50,251 bases of DNA, taken from Jiangella rhizosphaerae (GTDB lineage Bacteria; Actinomycetota; Actinomycetes; Jiangellales; Jiangellaceae). Both the position numbers and the translations under genes were made by a program. Below the pieces are notes generated by a model. The model saw only the letters and a program-made list of their open reading frames with translations. It was not told the DNA's origin and did not search any database. The stretch covers positions 1-50,251 of the forward strand of contig NZ_QUAL01000160.1 in NCBI RefSeq assembly GCF_003579925.1, given 5' to 3'. Positions 42,148-49,680 of the stretch are shown in pieces. Each line of letters opens with the position of its first letter. Position 1 is the stretch's first letter.

Positions 42148-43314
42148 TCAATCTAAGGGCACGGACGCGGTCACGCGGAAGCCCACGCCGCCGGGTCCCG
42201 GCCCGGTGTCGAGCGTCCCGCCGGCCGCGGCGACCCGCTCGCGCATGCCGATCAGGCCGTGCCCACTCCCGTCGGCGGACGGTGTCCCGGGACCGCTCGG
42301 CGGGCCGGCGCCGTCATCGGTCACCTCGATGCGCAGGTGGTCGTCGGTCCAGCCCAGCCGTACGTCGACGCGGCCGGCGCCCGCGTGCTTGACGGTGTTG
42401 GTGAGCGCCTCCTGGACGATCCGGTACACCGTGGCGGCGACGTCCGCCGGGACCGGCCGAGGCGCGCCGTCCTCGGTGAACGTCGCCGCCAGGCCCGCGT
42501 CGCCGACCCGGCGGACCAGGCCGGGGAGGCCGTCGAGGCCGGGCTGCGGGGCGCGACCGCCGTCACCGTCGCCGTCGTCCCCCGCCCGCAGCACGCCGAG
42601 CACGCGGCGCAGCTGGGCCAGGGCGTCGCGGGCCGTGACGGAGATGGTGTCGAACATCTGCTCCGCGCGGTCGGGATCATGCCGGACGGCGACCGGCCCG
42701 GCCTCCGCCTGGACCACGACGAGGCTCATCGAGTGGGCGAGGATGTCGTGCATCTCGCGGGCGATCCGCTCGCGTTCCCGGGTCGCGGCGGTCTCCTGTT
42801 CCTTCGTGAGCCGCAGCGCCCGCTCCTCCAGCATGGCGATGCGGTCGCGGCGGGCCCGGGCCGAGACCCCGAGGGCGTAGGCGCCGGCGAAGAAGATGCC
42901 GATCACGCCGAGGTTCAGCGCCTCGTCGTCCGGCAACAGGATCGACACGGAGACGCCCACGACGGTGGCGGCCACCCCGATGAGCCGCTTGACCGGCGGC
43001 GACAGCGACGCGAACGTGTACGTGGCGACCAGCTGTGCGGCGGGGACGTCGTTGAGCCCGCCGGCCAGCGAGAGCACGGTCGTGGTGATGCCGGTGATGC
43101 CGGCGACGGCGAACGGGTACTGGCGCCGCCACATCAGCGGGAGCGAGTTCGCGGTGGCCCCCAACGGCACCCACCACGCGAACCGGTCCTCGACGCCGGC
43201 GTCGAACATGACGTAGAGCGCACAGAGGATCGCGATGACGGCGTCGACGGCGACCGGCGGCAGGCCGCGGCCCCACGCGGCCAGCCGTTCGCCGAACTCG
43301 CTCAGTCGCCCCAT
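42148..43314 (-). CDS. Sensor histidine kinase of the MMPL locus
   Basis: 388 residues from ATG at 43314; GATACT ends 6 bases upstream, supporting a leaderless start here rather than the ATG 13 codons upstream. Four or five membrane helices, a short coiled linker ('LEERALRLTKEQETAATRERERIAREMHDILAHSM'), His189 as phospho-acceptor, and HATPase_c ('EALTNTVKHAGAG', 'GLIGMRERV'). The last but one sense codon is a rare TTA (42154-42156). Partner of the adjacent response regulator. Confidence 0.94.
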   Translation of the reverse strand: MGRLSEFGERLAAWGRGLPPVAVDAVIAILCALYVMFDAGVEDRFAWWVPLGATANSLPLMWRRQYPFAVAGITGITTTVLSLAGGLNDVPAAQLVATYTFASLSPPVKRLIGVAATVVGVSVSILLPDDEALNLGVIGIFFAGAYALGVSARARRDRIAMLEERALRLTKEQETAATRERERIAREMHDILAHSMSLVVVQAEAGPVAVRHDPDRAEQMFDTISVTARDALAQLRRVLGVLRAGDDGDGDGGRAPQPGLDGLPGLVRRVGDAGLAATFTEDGAPRPVPADVAATVYRIVQEALTNTVKHAGAGRVDVRLGWTDDHLRIEVTDDGAGPPSGPGTPSADGSGHGLIGMRERVAAAGGTLDTGPGPGGVGFRVTASVPLD

Positions 43315-43350
43315 CGGCTCAGTATCCAGGCCGCCGGGCGCCGGCGTCCT

Positions 43351-43364
43351 CACTCCCAGGAGTG
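43351..43364. promoter_or_regulatory. Palindrome upstream of the MMPL-locus kinase
   Basis: CACTCCCAGGAGTG: 6-bp arms around CA, at about -37 to -50 from the predicted leaderless start at 43314, a usual place for activator binding. Shares its centre with the two sites before MMPL. Confidence 0.7.
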
Positions 43365-43372
43365 GGAAACGC

Positions 43373-43930
43373 TCACCGCAGGGCGCGCAGCGCCGCGGCC
43401 GCGTCGGTGATGCAGACGCCGATGCCGGGCGGGTCCTCGGCCGAGACCCAGCGCGCGAACCCGACCTGGAAGACCGTGACGGCGCTCTGCGCGGCCAGCG
43501 TGGCGGCGGGGTCGGCGACGCCGCGACTGCGCAGCGCGTCGGCGGTGGCCTCGGCCAGCGCGGCGAGCTTCAGCAGCTCGCGCTCCTGCAGGCCGGGATT
43601 GGCCGCGATGATGGCGGAGCGGCGGACCGAGTGCTCGTGCCGGCCCTCCAGCAGGCCGCCGGCGGCGAGCATGCCGGCCAGCGCGGCGTCGAGCGGGGGG
43701 TCGTCGGCCGGGGCGGCCAGGATCGCCTCGACCGCCGTGCGCTCGAGTGTTCGCGAGCTGTCGAAGAGCACCTCGCGCTTGTCGGCGAAGTGGCGGAAGA
43801 ACGTGCGCTCGGTGACGCCGGCGCGCTCGGCGATGTCGCCGGCCGTGGTCTGCTCGAAACCGCGCTCGGCGAACAGCTCCATCGCCGCGCGGACCATGCG
43901 CCCCTTCGCGTCCGGCTCCCAGCGCCCCAT
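43373..43930 (-). CDS. TetR-family transcriptional regulator
   Basis: 185 residues. HTH 'MVRAAMELFAERGFEQTTAGDIAERAGVTERTFFRHFADKREVLF', C-terminal TetR_C domain of the AcrR/MftR-like type. ATG at 43930 with TAGACT 6 bases upstream: probably leaderless, and the first operator below fills its -35/-10 spacer. Divergent from an SDR-type gene that it likely represses. Confidence 0.94.
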   Translation of the reverse strand: MGRWEPDAKGRMVRAAMELFAERGFEQTTAGDIAERAGVTERTFFRHFADKREVLFDSSRTLERTAVEAILAAPADDPPLDAALAGMLAAGGLLEGRHEHSVRRSAIIAANPGLQERELLKLAALAEATADALRSRGVADPAATLAAQSAVTVFQVGFARWVSAEDPPGIGVCITDAAAALRALR

Positions 43931-43942
43931 GCTCGGAGTCTA

Positions 43943-43965
43943 GTGATGGCAGTCGCTGACATCAC
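43943..43965. promoter_or_regulatory. TetR operator O1
   Basis: GTGATGGCAG-TCG-CTGACATCAC, 10-bp arms with one mismatch, directly upstream of the tetR -10 box. Confidence 0.8.
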
Positions 43966-43976
43966 GCGCTACTCTT

Positions 43977-43997
43977 TGATGTCAGGCACTGACATCA
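43977..43997. promoter_or_regulatory. TetR operator O2
   Basis: TGATGTCAG-GCA-CTGACATCA, perfect 9-bp arms; centre 33 bp from O1. It follows a TACTCT box (43970-43975) and would cover the transcription start of the SDR gene. Confidence 0.85.
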
Positions 43998-44014
43998 CGA
44001 CGAGAGGAAGTCCC

Positions 44015-44902
44015 ATGCGCGTCTTCGTCACCGGAGCCTCGGGCTGGATCGGCTCGGCCGTCACCGACGAGCTCCTCGCCCACGGCCACGAGGTCGTCGG
44101 CCTCGCCCGCTCCGACCACTCCGCCGCCGCACTCGCGGCCAAGGGTGCAGCCGTCCACCGCGGCAGCCTCGACGACCCCGAGAGTCTGGCGGCCGGCGCG
44201 GCCGCCGCCGATGCCGTCGTCCATCTCGCGTTCAAGCACGACTTCTCCGACTACGCGGCCGCGGGCCGCACCGAGCACGCCGCCGTACGGCGCATGCTCG
44301 ACGAGCTCGCGGGCAGCGACCGGCCCTTCCTGCTGGCTTCGGGTCTGGCCGGCCTCGTCGAGGGCCGCCAGGTGACCGAGGACGACCCGTCGCCGAACCA
44401 CGGCGCCGACTCGATGCGCGGCGGCGGCGAGAACCTCGCGCTCGGCTACGCCGGCCGCGGTGTCCGCTCCGTCGCGGTGCGATTCGCGGCGACCGTGCAC
44501 GGCATGGGCGACCCCGGGTTCGTCTCGACCCTCGCGGCGATCGCGAAGGAGCGCGGCGCGGCCGGGTACATCGGCGCCGGCGACACGCGCTGGCCGGCGG
44601 TGCACCGTTCCGACGCGGCGCGGCTGGTCCGGCTGGCGCTGGCGAAGGCGCCGGCCGGGTCGCGGGTGCACGCCGTCGCCGAGAGCGGTCTGCTCTCCCG
44701 CGACATCGCCGCCGCCCTCGGCCGCAGGTTGGGGCTGCCGACCGTGTCGGTGCCGCCGGAGGAGGCCGAGGCGCACTTCGGCTGGATGGCCCGCTTCTTC
44801 GGCGCCGACGCCGCTGCCTCGAGCGAGCGCACCCAGGCGATGCTCGGCTGGACGCCCACGGGCCCCACGCTGTTCGAGGACATCGCGGCCGGCGCCTACT
44901 GA
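44015..44902 (+). CDS. NAD-dependent epimerase/dehydratase-type SDR
   Basis: 295 residues, ATG at 44015 (GAGAGGAAG). Extended-SDR Rossmann motif 'VFVTGASGWIGSAVTDELLAHGHEVVGLARS', 'DAVVHLAFKHD', 'SVAVRFAATVHGMG'. The usual YxxxK catalytic pair is not seen; the corresponding region reads 'GADSMRGGGENLAL', so catalysis may differ. Controlled by the divergent TetR. Confidence 0.9.
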   Translation: MRVFVTGASGWIGSAVTDELLAHGHEVVGLARSDHSAAALAAKGAAVHRGSLDDPESLAAGAAAADAVVHLAFKHDFSDYAAAGRTEHAAVRRMLDELAGSDRPFLLASGLAGLVEGRQVTEDDPSPNHGADSMRGGGENLALGYAGRGVRSVAVRFAATVHGMGDPGFVSTLAAIAKERGAAGYIGAGDTRWPAVHRSDAARLVRLALAKAPAGSRVHAVAESGLLSRDIAAALGRRLGLPTVSVPPEEAEAHFGWMARFFGADAAASSERTQAMLGWTPTGPTLFEDIAAGAY

Positions 44903-44931
44903 GCGTCGCCACGCCGGGTGGTGATCACCAG

Positions 44932-44997
44932 CCTCGATAGTCGGAGCCGCGCCCGGAGCTGAAAACGGCGCCCAGCACGCAACTCCCGCTATCGAGG
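44932..44997. repeat. Family D imperfect palindrome
   Basis: CCTCGATAG (44932-44940) and CTATCGAGG (44989-44997) bound a 66-bp imperfect palindrome; inner pairing (GGAG, GCG) is broken by mismatches, as if one arm had decayed. Located after the SDR gene. Confidence 0.7.
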
Positions 44998-45029
44998 ACG
45001 ACTTGCCGACGGACCGTCTGGATAAAAGG

Positions 45030-45058
45030 TTGCCGTGGACATAATGTCCACGTACAGT
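45030..45058 (+). promoter_or_regulatory. marR promoter with embedded 17-bp palindromic operator
   Basis: TTGCCG (-35, 45030-45035), exactly 17 bases, TACAGT (-10, 45053-45058). The perfect palindrome GTGGACATAATGTCCAC (45035-45051) fills the spacer. Predicted start 45065-45069 coincides with the gene's GTG/ATG. Confidence 0.8.
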
Positions 45059-45065
45059 TTTGCCG

Positions 45066-45533
45066 GTGATGAAGAAGAACCCGACGGCGGGCTACCTCGT
45101 GTGGCGGCTCGCGACCAAGTGGGGGGCGCTGCTCGACCGCGCGCTCGCTCCGTTCGGGCTCACCCAGGCGCAGTTCTCCGTGCTCGCCACCCTCTACGGC
45201 GTCACCCGGGCCGGCGGGCAGCCCAGCCAGCGGGAGCTGTCCGACCACACCGGCCTCGACCCCGTCTTCGTCTCCAAGCTGGTCCGCACCCTCGAGGGCA
45301 ACGGTCTGCTGCGCCGCACCACCGACCCGGCCGACTCACGGGCCGTCCGTCTCACCCTCACCGACCACGGCGCCGAGGTCGCCCAGGCCGCCGGCGACCG
45401 CGTCATGACGCTGCAGGAGCAGCTCGCCGAGCCCCTCGGCGGGCCGGCCAGCGAGCGGACCCGCGAGTTCGTCGCCACCCTGACCACGCTGCTCGACGCC
45501 CCACCGCCGCCCGACCCCGGGAGGAACCCGTGA
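45066..45533 (+). CDS. MarR-family transcriptional regulator
   Basis: 155 residues from GTG at 45066 (or 154 from ATG at 45069). MarR winged helix 'LTQAQFSVLATLYGVTRAGGQPSQRELSDHTGLDPVFVSKLVRTLEGNGLLRRTTDPADSRAVRLTLT'. No ribosome site; the message appears leaderless. Autorepression through the spacer palindrome is likely. It overlaps the next small gene (GTGA). Confidence 0.93.
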   Translation: MMKKNPTAGYLVWRLATKWGALLDRALAPFGLTQAQFSVLATLYGVTRAGGQPSQRELSDHTGLDPVFVSKLVRTLEGNGLLRRTTDPADSRAVRLTLTDHGAEVAQAAGDRVMTLQEQLAEPLGGPASERTREFVATLTTLLDAPPPPDPGRNP

Positions 45534-45964
45534 TCATCACCCCGCTCACCGGCGTCGACATCGGCGTCGCCGCCAAGGCCGTCCAGTCCCTGATCGCGGT
45601 CGTCCTCGACGCCAAGGGCGTCACGCTCGCCGAGTGGGTCGCGCTGCGCACCCTCGGCACGGCGGCGGACCGCGTGTCCCAGCCGTCCCTGCGCGACGGG
45701 CTGGTCCTCGCCCTCGGCGTCGACGCGACCGATGCCACGGCGGTGCTCTGCGCGTTGGAGGACCGCGGGATGCTGGCCTACGACGCGTTCGAGCAGGTGG
45801 GCCTGACGCCGGCCGGCCGCGTCCAGTACGACGAGCTCCACGCCGCCGTCGTCGCGGTCACCACCGAGCTGTACGCCGGCATCGAGCCGGGCGAGCTGGC
45901 CACCACGCGCCGGGTGCTCGCCACCGTCACGGCGCGGGCGGCGGAGCTGCGGTCGCAGCTGTGA
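45530..45964 (+). CDS. Small MarR-like winged-helix protein, operon partner
   Basis: 144 residues, GTG at 45530 with GAGGA. 'VTLAEWVALRTLG...SQPSLRDGLVLALGVDATDATAVLCALEDRGMLAYD...GLTPAGRVQYDEL' and a long C-terminal helix follow the MarR layout, but the recognition helix lacks the usual basic residues. It may heterodimerise with the upstream MarR. Its 3' end overlaps the next convergent gene by 38 bases. Confidence 0.8.
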   Translation: MIITPLTGVDIGVAAKAVQSLIAVVLDAKGVTLAEWVALRTLGTAADRVSQPSLRDGLVLALGVDATDATAVLCALEDRGMLAYDAFEQVGLTPAGRVQYDELHAAVVAVTTELYAGIEPGELATTRRVLATVTARAAELRSQL

Positions 45965-46439
45965 CGGGGTGGCGGCGGGGGCGGTCCGACGCCGGCCAGA
46001 CGTAGGGGAGATCCGCCGGGACGTTCGGAAAGCACCGTCCGTAGTGCTCCGGATCCTTGCGCACCAGCGACGACCGGTGGCTGCGATGGAACTCTTCGTC
46101 GCCCAGCCACGGCGGCAGCTCACCGGCCGCGGCCAGCTCCGGCTGGGTCCGGACGTTCCGGATACCGGTGGCCGCGGCGAGGTCGGACCTGAGGGTGGCC
46201 GCACAGGTGTCGCCGTGGCCCAGGGTGCACCATTGGGCGCAGACGTCCAGGCCATAGCGGGTGAGCGCCTCCTCGTAACCGGCCCACATCGACGCGGCCG
46301 GATGATGCCGCCAGCCGTAGCCAGGGCGGACGAGTGCACGCAGGACCTGCAGCGCCTCCACCCGCTGCTTGCCCAGACGCCGCTGGTCCAGCACCGCGGC
46401 GCTGGCGGTGAACTCCGGGTAGGGCAGGAAGGTCTGCAT
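45927..46439 (-). CDS. MSMEG_6728-family protein (DNA-glycosylase-related)
   Basis: 170 residues, 'MQTFLPYPEFTASAAVLDQRRLGKQRVEALQVLRAL', 'GWRHHPAASMWAGYEEAL', 'WLGDEEFHRSHRSSLVRKDPEHYG'. This matches the actinobacterial MSMEG_6728 family, which I recall as related to pyrimidine-dimer DNA glycosylases (T4 DenV type). Function unproven. The last ~20 residues are Pro/Ala-rich and overlap the convergent gene. Confidence 0.85.
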   Translation of the reverse strand: MQTFLPYPEFTASAAVLDQRRLGKQRVEALQVLRALVRPGYGWRHHPAASMWAGYEEALTRYGLDVCAQWCTLGHGDTCAATLRSDLAAATGIRNVRTQPELAAAGELPPWLGDEEFHRSHRSSLVRKDPEHYGRCFPNVPADLPYVWPASDRPRRHPVTAATAAPPPAP

Positions 46440-46469
46440 GCGGGTGCCGTACCCGAACCGGCCGACGAC

Positions 46470-46500
46470 TTGACCTCAATAATGGTTGAGGTTGGACGCT
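46470..46500 (+). promoter_or_regulatory. MerR/SoxR-type promoter of the MFS gene
   Basis: ACCTCAA-TAATGG-TTGAGGT (46473-46492) is a perfect 7-bp inverted repeat matching the SoxR-box pattern CCTCAA-N6-TTGAGG. It overlaps a TTGACC -35 (46470-46475), with a GACGCT -10 after 19 bases, the elongated spacing typical of MerR-family control. No merR gene is in the window. Confidence 0.8.
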
Positions 46501-46507
46501 GTGCTCC

Positions 46508-48007
46508 GTGACCACTACCACCGAATCCTCGCGCCGGGCGTGGGCCGGACTGGCCGTGCTCTGCGTCGTCGCCCTGCTGGCGTCGCTGGAGCTGACCGTC
46601 ACGCACCTCGCGCTGCCGGCCATCGACGCCGACCTGCGGCCGTCCGGGACACAACTGCTCTGGATCGTCGACGTCTACGCGTTCCTGCTGGCCGGGTCGA
46701 TGCTGGCGCTGGGCGCCGTCGGCGACCGGATCGGCCGGCGGCGGCTGCTGATGATCGGCGCCGGGGCGTACGGCCTCCTGTCGGTCGTCGCCGCCTACGC
46801 GCCCAGTGCCGAGACACTGATCGCGGCGCGGGCGCTGCTGGGCGTGGCCGGAGCGACGCTGATGCCGTCGACGCTGTCGTTGACGGCGACGATGTTCCGT
46901 GACGCGCGGCAGCGGGCCGTCGCAGTCGGGATCGTCATCGCCAGCGTCTCAGGCGGCACGGCCATCGGCCCGCTGGTCGGCGGTGCGCTGCTGGAGCGGT
47001 TCTGGTGGGGCTCGGTGTTCCTGCTCGGCGTCCCGGTGATGGTGCTGATCCTCGCCCTCGGCCCGGTGCTGCTGCCGGAGCACCGCACCACCGCCGCGCC
47101 GCGGATCGACGGCGTCAGCGTGCTGCTGTCCTTGGGCGCGGTGCTGCCGCTGGTGTGGGGGCTGAAGGAGATCGCCGTCGACGGGGCCGGCTGGGCGGCC
47201 GCCGGGGCGGTCGCCGGTGGGCTGGTGGTCGGGACGGTGTTCGTCGTGCGGCAGCAGGGGCTCGCCGACCCGGTGGTCGACGTGCGGTTGTTCCGGGACC
47301 CGGCGTTCTCGGTGGCCGTCGCGACGCTGGCGATCGGCATCTTCGTGCTCTGGGGCGCGAACTACTACCTCGCCCAGTATCTGCAGCTGGTGCAGGACCT
47401 CTCGCCGTTGCGCGCGGGTCTCTGGACGGCACCGTCGGCGTTCGGGGTGATCGCCGGCTCGCTGCTGGCGCCGCGGCTGGTCCGCCGGGTGCGTCCCGGC
47501 ATCGTGATCGGCGCCGGCCTGACGGTGTCGGCGGCCGGCTTCGTGCTGCTCACCCAGCTGACGGCCACGTCGTCGCTGGGCCTGCTGGTGGCCGGCTCGG
47601 TGACGGTGTCGGCGGGGCTCGGCCCGATGATGGCGCTGGCCACGGATCAGGTGGTGGGCGCCGCTCCGCCGGAGCGGGCCGGTGCCGCCGCGGCGCTGTC
47701 GTCGATGGCGCCGCAGCTGGGCGGCGCGCTGGGCATCGCGGTCCTGGGCAGCGTTGTGGCGGCGGTGTTCCGGGGTGCCGGCACCGGCGAGGACACGCTG
47801 GGCGCGGCCGTCGCGGCGGCGGAGGACCTGCCGGCGGGCGGCGCGGGGGCCGCGCTCGCGGCCGCGCGGGAGGCCTTCACCGACGGCATCGTCGTGGCCG
47901 CGACGGTGAGCGCGGTGCTCGCCGCCGTGCTGGCGATATCCGTTGTCGCCCTGTCGGCCCGCCGGGATACCGTCGTCCCACGAGCCGACCCGTGGGAGTC
48001 CGCATGA
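46508..48007 (+). CDS. MFS drug exporter, DHA2 (14-helix) type
   Basis: 499 residues, GTG at 46508, with fourteen hydrophobic segments. 'LALPAIDADLRPSGTQLLWIVDVYAFLLAGSMLALGAVGDRIGRRRLLMIG' (motif A with GDRIGRR), 'RALLGVAGATLMPSTLSL', 'GTAIGPLVGGALLERFWWGSVFL' (antiporter motif C). The predicted transcript starts at the GTG (leaderless). Likely exports quinone-like or cationic drugs, consistent with the SoxR-type box. Overlaps the DUF885 gene by four bases. Confidence 0.94.
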   Translation: MTTTTESSRRAWAGLAVLCVVALLASLELTVTHLALPAIDADLRPSGTQLLWIVDVYAFLLAGSMLALGAVGDRIGRRRLLMIGAGAYGLLSVVAAYAPSAETLIAARALLGVAGATLMPSTLSLTATMFRDARQRAVAVGIVIASVSGGTAIGPLVGGALLERFWWGSVFLLGVPVMVLILALGPVLLPEHRTTAAPRIDGVSVLLSLGAVLPLVWGLKEIAVDGAGWAAAGAVAGGLVVGTVFVVRQQGLADPVVDVRLFRDPAFSVAVATLAIGIFVLWGANYYLAQYLQLVQDLSPLRAGLWTAPSAFGVIAGSLLAPRLVRRVRPGIVIGAGLTVSAAGFVLLTQLTATSSLGLLVAGSVTVSAGLGPMMALATDQVVGAAPPERAGAAAALSSMAPQLGGALGIAVLGSVVAAVFRGAGTGEDTLGAAVAAAEDLPAGGAGAALAAAREAFTDGIVVAATVSAVLAAVLAISVVALSARRDTVVPRADPWESA

Positions 48008-49677
48008 CCATCGCCCACCTCGCCGACGAACTCATCGACGCCCTGTTCGACGCCGCCCCGCTCGAGGCATCGCTGCTGGGCTTCCGCGACCGCGAGGACC
48101 AGCTCACCGACTACACCGAGGCGGGGGAGGCGGCGGTCGACGCCCGGCTGGCCGGCATCGCGGCGCGCGCCGAGGCCGTCGACCCCGCCGGGCTCGACGA
48201 CGCCGACCGCATCACCCGGGCGGTCATCCTGCAGCAGATCCAGACCGAACGCGACCGCCTGGCCGTGCGCGGAGTCGAATACACCGTCACCGACTCGTTC
48301 TTCGCGCCGGCTCCCGCCACGCTCTCGTTCCTGCCGATGACCGGCATCACCGAACCCGCCCACGCCGACGGCTACCTCGCCCGGCTGGCCGGGCTGCCCG
48401 CGCTGCTCGACGTCATCGCCGGCCGTCACCGCGCCGGCATCGCCGCGGGCCGGCTCCCGGTGCGCCGGCTGGCCGAGGCCACCGTCGAGCACTTCACCCG
48501 CTACCTCGCCAGCCCCGAGGCCGATCCGCTCCGCCGGCCCGAGCCGGCGCCCGGCAGCGGCGCCGACGCCACGGCGTTCCGGGCCGAGCGCGACCGCCTG
48601 CTCGCCGAGGTCGTCCACCCCGCCATCGGGCGCTACCGCGACGCCGTCGCCGCCGACGTCGTCCCGCACGGCCGGCCCGACGACCGCGCCGGGCTGTGCT
48701 GGCTGCCCGACGGCGAGGAGTTCTACGCCAAGGCCACCCTGGGACACACCACGACCACGCGCACGCCCGACGAGCTGCACCAGACCGGCCTCGACGTGCT
48801 GGCCGGGCTCACCGACGAGTACGCCGACGTCGGCGGGCGGGTCTTCGGCACCGGCGAGCTGAGCGAGATCCTCCAGCGGCTGCGCACCGACCCCGCCATG
48901 CGCTGGCGCGACGCCGACGAGCTGCTGAGGGCGGCGCGCTCGGCCATCCGGCGGGCCGAGCAGGTCGCGCCCCAGTGGTTCGGCCGGCTGCCGTCGCAGA
49001 GCTGCGTCGTCGAGGCGGTGCCCGCCGCCGAGGCGCCCGGCGCCCCCGGCGCCTACTACATGCAGCCGGCCATGGACGGCAGCCGCCCCGGCACCTACTA
49101 CGCCAACACCTACGAGGCCGAGAAGCGCGACCGCTACAGCGCCGAGGCCGTCGCGTTCCACGAGGGCGTGCCCGGCCACCACTTCCAGCTCACCATCGCC
49201 CAGGAGCTCACCGACCTGCCACTGCTGCGCCGGCTCGCCTCGGTCACCGCGTTCGACGAGGGCTGGGGGCTCTACGCCGAGCGGCTGGCCGACGAGATGG
49301 GCCTGTACTCCGACGACATCGCGAGGCTCGGCATGCTGAGCGAGGACTCCATGCGGGCCTGCCGGCTGGTCGTCGACACCGGTCTGCACGCCAAGGGCTG
49401 GAGCCGTCAGCAGGCCGTCGACTTCATGGTCGCCAACACCGCCACCAGCCGGGTCGAGATCGAGACCGAGGTCGACCGCTACATCTCCGCACCCGGCCAG
49501 GCGCTGGCCTACATGGTGGGCCGGCTGGAGATCCAGCGCATCCGCGCCGAGGCCGCCGCCGCACTGGGCGACCGGTTCGACGTCAAGGCCTTCCACGACG
49601 TCGTCCTCGGCAACGGCCCGCTGCCCATGGGCGTCCTCGACGAGGTCGTCCGCACCTGGGCCGCGCGGCAGGGCTGA
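48004..49677 (+). CDS. DUF885-family putative metallopeptidase
   Basis: 557 residues, ATG overlapping the MFS stop. C-terminal half has the family signature 'FHEGVPGHHFQL' (386-393 HEGVPGHH), an HExxxGHH-type zinc site, with 'FDEGWGLYAERLADEMGLY' supplying the second Glu, and 'PGQALAYMVGRLEIQRIR'. No signal peptide, so probably cytoplasmic. Co-transcription with the exporter is likely. Substrate unknown. Confidence 0.93.
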   Translation: MTIAHLADELIDALFDAAPLEASLLGFRDREDQLTDYTEAGEAAVDARLAGIAARAEAVDPAGLDDADRITRAVILQQIQTERDRLAVRGVEYTVTDSFFAPAPATLSFLPMTGITEPAHADGYLARLAGLPALLDVIAGRHRAGIAAGRLPVRRLAEATVEHFTRYLASPEADPLRRPEPAPGSGADATAFRAERDRLLAEVVHPAIGRYRDAVAADVVPHGRPDDRAGLCWLPDGEEFYAKATLGHTTTTRTPDELHQTGLDVLAGLTDEYADVGGRVFGTGELSEILQRLRTDPAMRWRDADELLRAARSAIRRAEQVAPQWFGRLPSQSCVVEAVPAAEAPGAPGAYYMQPAMDGSRPGTYYANTYEAEKRDRYSAEAVAFHEGVPGHHFQLTIAQELTDLPLLRRLASVTAFDEGWGLYAERLADEMGLYSDDIARLGMLSEDSMRACRLVVDTGLHAKGWSRQQAVDFMVANTATSRVEIETEVDRYISAPGQALAYMVGRLEIQRIRAEAAAALGDRFDVKAFHDVVLGNGPLPMGVLDEVVRTWAARQG

Positions 49678-49680
49678 CCG

